A stretch of 10,283 bases of DNA from Gammaproteobacteria bacterium (lineage in GTDB: Bacteria; Pseudomonadota; Gammaproteobacteria; DSM-19610). Location: positions 1-10,283 of the forward strand of contig JAUXDG010000083.1 in NCBI GenBank assembly GCA_030618475.1. The letters run 5' to 3'. Both the position numbers and the translations under genes were made by a program. The notes beneath the pieces were generated by a model, which was given only the letters and a program-made list of their open reading frames with translations, was not told the origin of the DNA and searched no databases. Below, one piece after another: positions 1 to 5,736 of the stretch (positions are counted from its first letter, which is position 1; the number at the start of each line of letters is the position of its first letter).

Positions 1-720
1 CGTGTGGACTATGTTGCCGGCACAAGTATTGGCGCGCTGGTGGGGGCAGTTTATGCATCTGGTGAAATTGACACTCTGGAAGAGGTTGTCCTGCAGCTTG
101 ACTGGAAGCAGATCGTTTATTTCTTTGATGTAATTTTGCCCAAATCGGGTCTTATTGATGGGAAAAAGGTTTCTGTTTTCATCGGTAACAATATTAAGAA
201 AATTAATATCGAAGATCTTCCTTTTCCTTTTTGCGCGGTATCAACTGATATGAATACCGGAAACGAAGTCGCCATACAGGATGGGGACATCATTGAAGTT
301 GTCAGAGCCAGCATATCTGTCCCGGGAATATTTACACCGGTCAAAAAGAACGGCACGATTCTGGTAGATGGCGGACTGGTCAATCCGGTTCCGGTGTCCG
401 TTTGCCGTGCCCTGGGTGCCGATATCGTGATATCTGTTAACTTGAATGGGGATATTGTCGGTAAGCATTTCATTCAGAAACACCACGAGCAAGAGTCAGC
501 ATCCCCTGGTTTGTTCGATGCCATCGCCGGTTCTCTCAATATCGCACAAGACAGGATAACGCGCAGCAGGCTGGCGGGTGATCCGCCTGATATCATGCTC
601 ACGCCAAAACTGTCGCACATCGGTCTTCTGGAATTTTACCGGGCGAAAGAGGCGATGCTGGAGGGAAGAGAATGCGTGACGCGACTGTTGCCGGAAATAC
701 GCCATGTACTAGGCAAATAA
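1..720 (+). CDS. Patatin-like phospholipase family protein (5' partial)
   Basis: The open frame runs from the first base to a TAA stop, so the true start lies upstream; the GTG at position 4 is internal. The 239 visible residues begin just before a GTSIG nucleophile elbow (serine codon 25-27), the GxSxG motif of patatin-like serine hydrolases. The second half of the Ser-Asp dyad is the DGG motif (aspartate codon 367-369), followed by a typical NPVPVSVCRALGAD stretch. The oxyanion-hole glycine-rich loop expected upstream is missing only because of the window edge. Family members hydrolyse acyl esters of lipids; this bacterial RssA/NTE-like subgroup usually has no experimentally known substrate. 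No membrane segment is visible in the retained part. The gene converges on the minus-strand lipoprotein operon and is AT-richer by eye than its neighbours (runs such as AATATTAAGAAAATTAATATC). Confidence 0.9.
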   Translation, partial: RVDYVAGTSIGALVGAVYASGEIDTLEEVVLQLDWKQIVYFFDVILPKSGLIDGKKVSVFIGNNIKKINIEDLPFPFCAVSTDMNTGNEVAIQDGDIIEVVRASISVPGIFTPVKKNGTILVDGGLVNPVPVSVCRALGADIVISVNLNGDIVGKHFIQKHHEQESASPGLFDAIAGSLNIAQDRITRSRLAGDPPDIMLTPKLSHIGLLEFYRAKEAMLEGRECVTRLLPEIRHVLGK

Positions 721-872
721 ATATTTTATAAGCAGATTCCTGAAAACAGCACGCCTTGGGCGGCGGATTCTCCTCCTTACATTAACGTTTCGAGCGTTCG
801 GCTATCGGCCTTGCTTGGGTTTGTGATTGACGAGACCCCCCTCCCGTCAGGGAGGGAGGGGGTAATGGGGGT
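721..872. other. Convergent intergenic region
   Basis: This 152-base gap separates the patatin stop from the stop of the minus-strand DUF5666 gene. Its only structure I can support is the C/G-rich hairpin and G-tract run near its right end. The stretch 721-830 shows no ORF with a ribosome binding site, and no hairpin followed by a T-run that would be a textbook terminator for the patatin gene. Confidence 0.7.
835..871. repeat. GC-rich hairpin with overlapping G-tracts
   Basis: The left arm ACCCCCCTCCC (835-845) and the G-rich right arm (850-863, ending GGGAGGGGGT) can fold around a GTCA loop with a small bulge. The plus strand from 850 to 871 also contains four G-tracts (GGG-A-GGG-A-GGGGG-TAAT-GGGGG), which fits the usual G-quadruplex pattern. 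It sits between two convergent genes, so it could act as a transcription end or RNA-stability element for either strand. No T-tract follows on either strand, so a classical intrinsic terminator is not supported. C/G-rich intergenic hairpins of this kind are often dispersed in proteobacterial genomes, but only one copy is visible here. Confidence 0.55.
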
Positions 873-2369
873 TTAGTCCTCGATCTCTATTCTGCCGGCA
901 TTATCAATGCGTGCAGGAGCACTGCTGAATGTGCCGTTCTCGACCTGCACAGCGGTGCCTGTACTGACAAGATTGCAGAGCGCGATGTTATCCGGCAGTT
1001 GGCCGCTCGGATCGCTGAACAATGTACCGGGGTCGCCGGTGTCAACGATAACATCCAGGATGGCAAGCTCATTATCGCCCGCTAACGGATCACAGCTGTC
1101 AGTCGCAGGGCCACGCAGGCGCACGTCGGTCGGATCGGCTGATCCCCGCTCACGTACTTCGTTCGCGAATACTGTTCCGCTGCTGTCGACAAAGCCGCGC
1201 ACCTCGACCTGGATATTGCCGGCCGGGCCACTGCCATTGACAAGGCCGTCATCGTCTTCCGTTAGCGATATTGTGTTGACCGGGATGATATCCATGATAG
1301 TGAAGGAACTGCCAAGTCCACCGCCCGGAACGTTGACAGGCGCCTCGATACGGACACGGGTTTCGCGGAACTTGATCTTCTCGGCGGTCAGAACCCCGGT
1401 GCTGCTGTCCAGTTCGCCTTCGGCCTCCAGTTTGGCGCCGAGCACGATGTCCTCCGGAGTGCCACCCTCGAAGCTTGCTCCGACCGCGGTCTGCACCCGT
1501 TGCCCGCCGACCACGAAGTCGTTAGGGGAGGTGATGGTTGTGATCAGCCCCTCGACCCCCGCCCTGAGCACCGTCCCCTCGGCGTTGGCGGGAACCCCCA
1601 GTCCAGGCAGCTGGCATTCAACATCGGTTATTGTCACCAGCGGGTTGCCGGCAACAAATGCTGGATCCTGCGCCGCCTTGACTTCAACCAGATCGCCATT
1701 CACAAGTCCGCTTCCGCAATCACGCGGGACAACACCGTTAAGCTGAACGCTCTGGGTGCCGATATCAAAGCTGCCCGGCGCTACATTACTGACCCTGCCG
1801 GTCAGCTTCCAGACCGGAATTCCACCGGCTTTGCGTTGAATGCGGGTGGCCTGGATAACATTGTTGCTGTCGCTGAAACCGCTCACTTCGAGCCCGTCGG
1901 TGACGGCGAGATCGGTGACACTGGTCAGACCGGCCAGCACCGTGTCAGCCGTGGCAACAACGCTTTGCCCCAGAACGGTCAGTGGGTTGATGGCGGTCAC
2001 GGGCCCTTTTACGTTGTTGTCGACAGCAATCGTCACCGCCGTGCCGCTGGTGAAGTCACTGCTGACATCAGTGCCGATTTCAACCCGGGTGGCGAAGCCT
2101 TTGCCGTCCAGTTCCAGTTCCGCTTCGGTGATTTCGCTGCCGTCTCTCAGTATTTTAGTCTCGGCATCAATCGTAAACTTGCGCACGTCATTGATAATCA
2201 CGCTACCAAATCCAGTCGTGGTGCCTATACCGACACCGGCCACCTGGACGCCCGTACCACCGATCCCACCGATGCCCGCGACTGAGCCACCGCCACCGCC
2301 ACCGCAACCCGTCAGTGCGACAAGCGCGGCAGCTGCACTGGACAAAATGACTTTGTAGAACATGTTCAT
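873..2369 (-). CDS. DUF5666 domain lipoprotein B (498 aa)
   Basis: This is a predicted lipoprotein of unknown function. The start at 2369 is chosen because AGGAGG lies 7 bases upstream and because translation from there opens with a lipoprotein signal: MNMFYK, a hydrophobic segment of about residues 7-20, and lipobox LTGC with Cys22 as the lipidation site. Six glycines and a Gly-rich linker (23-50) follow, then the TGFGSV motif (52-57) seen in DUF5666 proteins. The rest looks like a string of beta-rich repeats, starting near residues 121, 189, 272, 340 and 416, with recurring 'VxGxV...F.V.GQxV...T' patterns. The protein ends in RIEIED. Unlike its paralogue upstream in the operon, it has four cysteines after the lipid cysteine (218, 252, 426, 465), so disulfides are possible. 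It is last in the four-gene minus-strand operon, 97 bases after the DUF6502 gene. Residue 23 is not Asp, which leaves outer-membrane sorting likely. Family is confident, function unknown. Confidence 0.85.
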   Translation of the reverse strand: MNMFYKVILSSAAAALVALTGCGGGGGGSVAGIGGIGGTGVQVAGVGIGTTTGFGSVIINDVRKFTIDAETKILRDGSEITEAELELDGKGFATRVEIGTDVSSDFTSGTAVTIAVDNNVKGPVTAINPLTVLGQSVVATADTVLAGLTSVTDLAVTDGLEVSGFSDSNNVIQATRIQRKAGGIPVWKLTGRVSNVAPGSFDIGTQSVQLNGVVPRDCGSGLVNGDLVEVKAAQDPAFVAGNPLVTITDVECQLPGLGVPANAEGTVLRAGVEGLITTITSPNDFVVGGQRVQTAVGASFEGGTPEDIVLGAKLEAEGELDSSTGVLTAEKIKFRETRVRIEAPVNVPGGGLGSSFTIMDIIPVNTISLTEDDDGLVNGSGPAGNIQVEVRGFVDSSGTVFANEVRERGSADPTDVRLRGPATDSCDPLAGDNELAILDVIVDTGDPGTLFSDPSGQLPDNIALCNLVSTGTAVQVENGTFSSAPARIDNAGRIEIED

Positions 2370-2376
2370 GGTTGAT

Positions 2377-2382
2377 CCTCCT
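2377..2382 (-). promoter_or_regulatory. Shine-Dalgarno AGGAGG deciding the lipoprotein B start
   Basis: A perfect AGGAGG lies 7 bases before the ATG at 2369. It selects this start over an in-frame extension reaching 2516, which would place 49 non-signal residues before the lipoprotein signal and overlap the preceding gene. Confidence 0.85.
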
Positions 2383-2466
2383 GCTCTATTGAGCATTCGT
2401 GGCGGCAGATACCAGGGTCGATCCAACTGCGGTGGCAGGAAGCGCGAGGCTTGCCTGGTACACCCA

Positions 2467-3327
2467 CTATGCCGAGTTTTCATCATTATTGGTCTCCGCT
2501 TCATGGTGGGCGTCATCGGGCGCGTGGAAAAAGTATAGACCGAAGTTCATACGTCGGGCGGCGTTCGGCTTGCCGTCAGACCGGTGCTGCAGCGCCATCG
2601 CCTTGCGATTGATGAGCTGAAGCGCCTGCATACCGATCTCTTTGGAAACCGTTTCCAGCTCAGCGATGTCATCATCGGTCAGCGAGTCGTAATAAACGCT
2701 GCGTTCCAGCATAGGCGGGCCCGCATGGGTGATGTTATGGGCGCAGGCGGCAATGTGGTCGTGCAGATTGCGGCCCATGAAATAGGACTTTTCGTCCAGG
2801 CCACTGTCCGGAACAAAGGCCTCGGTGTTCAGCCACACCTGGTCGTGTTCATCAACATGGACCACACCCAGGCGCAGCCACTCATCGAGCACCACCCGGG
2901 CGCGGATATCCTTGCTCTGTGTCTGGACCAGTGCTTCGAAGCTGGGCTTTGCGGTATCCTGGCTGAGGCGCGGGAGCGGTTTCGGGTGTCCGTCCTGGCC
3001 CATAAATTCCGGCAGACCGGTCCAGCGTGCCACCAGTTGTGCGCCCAGCGTGGCGCTTGTCGGATCAGCTGCGGCTTCGGTCGGCTGCTGCCTGAGTCGC
3101 CGGACATCCTTGCGATGAACGCCGGTCAGAAACGTGATTCGGCTGTCGCTCTGCTGCTTTCCGGAGATAGGGAGGTCGCGCTCGGCGACCTCGACGTAAA
3201 TCGACTTCAACAGCTTGGAGAGCACAGGATAGGTGATATTGAAGTGCAGGAGCATGCGCACCAGCGGCCTCAGCAACTGCGAGAACGCTGCCATCAAGGC
3301 GGGTGGAATCGTATCGAACTCTTTCAT
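2467..3327 (-). CDS. DUF6502 family protein, possible DNA-binding regulator
   Basis: This 286-residue protein has no signal peptide or membrane segment, so it is expected in the cytoplasm. I recognise the family as DUF6502 from the N-terminal 'LLRPLVRMLLHFNITYP' style segment (18-34) and the following 'SDSRITFLTGVHRKDVRRLR' region (60-79). The latter reads like a helix-turn-helix: a short helix, a TG turn, then a basic recognition-like helix. A second stretch (141-173: IRARVVLDEW, then LRLGVV and a short hairpin ending AFVP) resembles a winged-helix element. The C-terminal part (206-268) is mixed helix with a basic end, and the tail is acidic and His/Asn-rich. The start at 3327 follows the stop of the preceding gene by 7 bases, with a GAGG-type site inside that gene's last codons, so the two are probably translationally coupled. 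DNA binding is my inference from the motif, not an established activity. It could regulate the operon that contains it. Confidence 0.8.
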   Translation of the reverse strand: MKEFDTIPPALMAAFSQLLRPLVRMLLHFNITYPVLSKLLKSIYVEVAERDLPISGKQQSDSRITFLTGVHRKDVRRLRQQPTEAAADPTSATLGAQLVARWTGLPEFMGQDGHPKPLPRLSQDTAKPSFEALVQTQSKDIRARVVLDEWLRLGVVHVDEHDQVWLNTEAFVPDSGLDEKSYFMGRNLHDHIAACAHNITHAGPPMLERSVYYDSLTDDDIAELETVSKEIGMQALQLINRKAMALQHRSDGKPNAARRMNFGLYFFHAPDDAHHEAETNNDENSA

Positions 3328-3334
3328 TCAGTTG

Positions 3335-3721
3335 CTACCACTTCCTCTTGAATTCCAGAAACAGGGTCCGGTCTCCATCCATGACATCCTGGAACTCCAC
3401 AGCCAGCGTCCTGCTTCTGTTCAGGTGGAACCGTGTATCACGAACGGGCAAGAGCGCCGCTGTACCAGTAAGACCAATGACTTGTTCGGGAATGCCGGTG
3501 GATGCAAGAGCACGTTTTGAGTGAAATGTCATGATATCAATCACCAGACGTTTATTCTGGCGAGACGCCAGGCGGTACTCATAGGGTGACATGTCCGCAT
3601 CGATGGTCCGCCACTGCGACTGTTGCATTTCATCGTCAGCAGCAGAAGGATTCCTGTATTCCGCATAGACCGCTGGGCTGCCAGCCACCAGCAGGATTAG
3701 CACTATTCCCGTAGTACGCAT
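3335..3721 (-). CDS. Small exported protein of unknown family (128 aa)
   Basis: I do not recognise this family. The protein begins with a clear Sec-type signal peptide: MRTTG, a hydrophobic core (about 6-14), then AVYA followed by Glu21, giving a likely signal peptidase I cut after Ala20. The mature part is about 108 residues with no cysteine and no further membrane segment. It is polar and has beta-like stretches such as RLVIDIMTFHS, TLAVEFQDV and TLFLEFKRKW, the last being the basic-aromatic C-terminus. ATG at 3721 is preferred because GGAGG (3730-3734) lies 8 bases upstream; GTG at 3724, 5 bases from the same site, is an alternative adding one residue. It lies between the first lipoprotein gene and the DUF6502 gene with short gaps, so it probably acts in the periplasm with the lipoproteins. 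That role is inferred from position only. Confidence 0.75.
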   Translation of the reverse strand: MRTTGIVLILLVAGSPAVYAEYRNPSAADDEMQQSQWRTIDADMSPYEYRLASRQNKRLVIDIMTFHSKRALASTGIPEQVIGLTGTAALLPVRDTRFHLNRSRTLAVEFQDVMDGDRTLFLEFKRKW

Positions 3722-3761
3722 CACCTATACCTCCGACGTGATTCTCCGGCATTTGCTACAG

Positions 3762-3789
3762 CCGGGCGGCCCGACCTGGGGCCGCCCGG
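3762..3789 (-). repeat. Perfect 11-bp GC-rich intercistronic hairpin
   Basis: CCGGGCGGCCC (3762-3772) and GGGCCGCCCGG (3779-3789) are exact reverse complements around a 6-base loop. The hairpin lies between the stop of lipoprotein A (3806) and the start of the small exported protein (3721). On the transcribed strand it is not followed by a U-run, so it is unlikely to be a strong intrinsic terminator. An intercistronic hairpin here could protect the upstream lipoprotein message from 3' decay or attenuate downstream expression. Confidence 0.75.
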
Positions 3790-3805
3790 TCCGTTCCCTG
3801 GCTGT

Positions 3806-5251
3806 TCAATCTTCCAGTTCCAGTTCGCTGGCCGGCGCACTGACATCGGTGAACGGATCCCACTTGGCTTGCACCACGGTGAGTCCTTCAACGACCGCAG
3901 CGAAGAACTGACTGGCCGATATCGGCTGATCATCGAAGCCTCTGAACTGCGTGTTGCCGCTGCTGTTCACAGTGACACCCAGAACGGTCACAGTGCCCGC
4001 TACCGGATCTTTCTGACTCGCAGGGGCGCGCATTTCCACCTTGCTGTTATTGTCGTCACGCCTCAGCCCGGTTGCGACGAACGCACCGTTGGCGCCAATG
4101 AAGCCGCGGATCTCCAGGTAATCGCCAGCCTGAATGTCGCTCAGTGAGAACGGTGAAACGTCGTCACGTTTGTCTTCCAGATCGGTCTCGCCGGTGATGG
4201 TTGCCGGGATGCCGAGGAGCGTGACTGTTCCGTCTTCAACATTTACACCGCCAGAGTCGACGTTGGCCTGAATGCGGGCATCATTGTCCTCAAACTTGAC
4301 CTTGACCGCCTCGAGCACGTCGCTGCTGATGACGCCTTCGACCTCGATCCGTGCTCCCACCACGATGTTGTCCGGGGTGCCAAACAGGAAAAGCGTCGAA
4401 GCGGCGGTCCTGACGAGGATGCCGCCAATTTCAAACTCGCTGCTTGAATTGACCCGGGTTACGATGCTTTCGATTTCGGCTTTGGCTCCGGAAACAGCGG
4501 CGGTTCCAAGTCGATTCTGCGGCTCGACCTCGGTGGCGGCGAGGCTGGACGAACCCGGCACATAGGCTTTGCTGTCATCCTTCACCTCGACCAGCTGCCC
4601 TTCAGCCGGGTTGCCGGAGGGAAAGTCGTTTACGTTAGCCGCGCCGTAACTGACCGTCAGGCCGTCGATACGGAACGTCCGGCCCGTGGCGTCGAGACCC
4701 CGAACCTTGCCGATCACACTGTACCGATTGACATTGGCGGGATTGGTCTTGCGCTCGACGAACCGCGCAACGATATCGTCGTTGGCGTTGCGAAGTCCGC
4801 TGATCTCCAGAATGTCGCCGGCCGCGATAGCGGCGAGCGAGGTATTATTGAATACCGTACCAGCGTCGGTGATGACGGTCTGGCCCATGACCGAGAAGCT
4901 GTTGTCACTGGCCGGCCCATCCGCCGGGCCTTTGACATCTTCCTCAAAGTGGACACTGCGGGCGATTTTGTCATCGATACTCCCTTCAACTCGGACGATC
5001 ATGCCGATCTCCAGCTCGCGCACGTCATTCAGCTGGTCGTCACCGCGAAAGATGGTGGCGTTGTCGGTGTTGAATTTCACCCCGTTGACGAACACGCTGC
5101 CGAACCCGGTGATTGTTCCGGAACTGATCCCAACGGCACTGCTGGGAGTACTGACGCTACTGATTTCAGTGCTACCACCGCCACCGCCACCACAACCCGC
5201 CATCCACAACGGCAGGCTCATAAACAGACCGAATATGCATTTTGCTTTCAT
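3806..5251 (-). CDS. DUF5666 domain lipoprotein A (481 aa)
   Basis: This is the first gene of the minus-strand operon and encodes a predicted lipoprotein of unknown function. ATG at 5251 has AAGGAG 6 bases upstream. The signal region (1-19) leads to lipobox MAGC with Cys20, then six glycines and a Ser/Thr-rich linker (27-45). The DUF5666 hallmark TGFGSVFVNGVKF sits at 48-60. Repeats start near 106 (VKGP), 177 (YSVIGKV), 258 (AEIESIV), 326 (RIQANV) and 404 (KVEMRAP), in register with those of the operon's second lipoprotein; the best match is the block around 'FGTPDNIVVGARIEVEG' (290-306) against 'GGTPEDIVLGAKLEAEG'. It has no cysteine after Cys20 and ends in ELELED. The beta-rich repeats suggest an elongated extracytoplasmic protein tethered by its lipid. 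Family is confident; binding partner and role are not known. Confidence 0.87.
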   Translation of the reverse strand: MKAKCIFGLFMSLPLWMAGCGGGGGGSTEISSVSTPSSAVGISSGTITGFGSVFVNGVKFNTDNATIFRGDDQLNDVRELEIGMIVRVEGSIDDKIARSVHFEEDVKGPADGPASDNSFSVMGQTVITDAGTVFNNTSLAAIAAGDILEISGLRNANDDIVARFVERKTNPANVNRYSVIGKVRGLDATGRTFRIDGLTVSYGAANVNDFPSGNPAEGQLVEVKDDSKAYVPGSSSLAATEVEPQNRLGTAAVSGAKAEIESIVTRVNSSSEFEIGGILVRTAASTLFLFGTPDNIVVGARIEVEGVISSDVLEAVKVKFEDNDARIQANVDSGGVNVEDGTVTLLGIPATITGETDLEDKRDDVSPFSLSDIQAGDYLEIRGFIGANGAFVATGLRRDDNNSKVEMRAPASQKDPVAGTVTVLGVTVNSSGNTQFRGFDDQPISASQFFAAVVEGLTVVQAKWDPFTDVSAPASELELED

Positions 5252-5340
5252 GGTTTGCTCCTTTGGAGGTGCCGGCCCAATTTCGCGTTATGGAGTATTG
5301 AATTTTCTGTAGACCGGTGCTGCTCCTCGACGTTGAATGA

Positions 5341-5367
5341 ATGTGGGAAAAATTCCCACATGGGAAT
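5341..5367. promoter_or_regulatory. Overlapping inverted repeats, candidate operator
   Basis: ATGTGGGAA (5341-5349) and TTCCCACAT (5353-5361) form a perfect 9-bp inverted repeat with a 3-base spacer. The right arm is shared with a second repeat, ATTCCCA (5352-5358) and TGGGAAT (5361-5367), spaced by CA. Three TTCCCA/TGGGAA half-sites are thus packed in 27 bases. They overlap the predicted transcription start and the -10 box of the minus-strand promoter, where a repressor would block initiation. The longer repeat would also fold as a hairpin at the very 5' end of the message. The cognate protein is unknown. Confidence 0.6.
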
Positions 5368-5393
5368 AATAGCCCAAATGTGGAATATGTCAA
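5366..5393 (-). promoter_or_regulatory. Sigma70-like promoter of the lipoprotein operon
   Basis: On the minus strand a perfect -35 box TTGACA (5388-5393) is followed after 16 bases by TATTAT (5366-5371), five of six matches to the -10 consensus. The expected start near 5359 gives an untranslated leader of about 107 bases before the ATG at 5251. The position just upstream of the first operon gene and the operator-like repeats over its start site support the call. Confidence 0.7.
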
Positions 5394-5669
5394 CTTCAGT
5401 CGGCGTGCCGCCGCTGGAAGGCCTGCCAGGTTCACTTTCTTTCGGTAACGAGACTGGTTTAGTGCTGGTATTCAAACGGTAATTTGTATTTCACCAGGGA
5501 CAGGTATGCTGTGACGAAATTTCGACTTTTTAGTTGTCAAAATATCAGGGATCGTCAAATTTGAGGCATATTGGCTCGCCTTCTGCTGGCTTGGCCGCGT
5601 GACTTGCACGGCCCGCTTGCATGGTCTAAGCCTTGAAGTAAGAAGTTGCACCTAACTATAGGAGTTGGC

Positions 5670-5711
5670 GTGACAATTGCCTGTTTTTGGGGGAGTGTTG
5701 ACTGGCTGTGA
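5670..5711 (+). CDS. Possible 13-codon leader ORF upstream of sucA
   Basis: A GTG start with GGAG 5 bases upstream (5661-5664) opens a short frame encoding MTIACFWGSVDWL and closing with TGA, 25 bases before the sucA ATG. It has two tryptophans in 13 residues, which recalls leader peptides, but no run of regulatory codons and no clear alternative hairpins. It may be chance; translation through it would end close to the sucA ribosome binding site. Confidence 0.2.
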   Translation: MTIACFWGSVDWL

Positions 5712-5736
5712 TTCGGATTGTCTAAGGCGAATAGGG

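Larger units (their letters stand above)
5252..5736. other. Divergent intergenic region between lipoprotein operon and sucA
   Basis: This 485-base region carries the control sequences of two divergent operons. The left third (5252-5393) holds the leader, operator-like repeats and promoter of the minus-strand operon. The middle (5394-5660) has no ORF with a credible start site; I note only a 10-bp palindrome TCAAATTTGA (5555-5564). The right end holds a possible 13-codon ORF and the sucA ribosome binding site. I found no convincing sigma70 promoter for sucA. Confidence 0.7.

Noticed and set aside
907..2285. Long plus-strand open frames opposite lipoprotein B
   Set aside because: They are antisense shadows of a GC-rich gene, with low-complexity Ser/Pro/Thr-rich products and no ribosome binding sites or motifs.
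2410..2460. Inverted repeat TACCAGG and CCTGGTA between DUF6502 and lipoprotein B genes
   Set aside because: Arms of only 7 bases separated by 37 bases; the internal pairing is imperfect and could be chance.
2370..2516. In-frame extension of lipoprotein B giving a 547-residue protein
   Set aside because: It would put 49 polar residues before a clear lipoprotein signal and overlap the DUF6502 gene; AGGAGG 7 bases before 2369 fixes the shorter start.
2584..3351. 255-residue plus-strand frame opposite the DUF6502 gene
   Set aside because: No recognisable domain; the minus-strand frame has family motifs, a coupled start and operon context.
5172..5475. Minus-strand frames of 75-91 codons running across the start of lipoprotein A and its leader
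   Set aside because: They overlap the promoter, operator repeats and lipoprotein start, and have no supporting ribosome binding site or family features.
5633..5662. TTGAAG and TATAGG with 18-base spacing as a sucA promoter
   Set aside because: Only four of six matches in each box, and the -10 coincides with the GGAG of the possible leader ORF; too weak to annotate.
5677..5736. TTG start adding 20 residues to SucA
   Set aside because: The extra residues do not resemble family N-termini, while the ATG at 5737 gives the usual short start with AAGG upstream.
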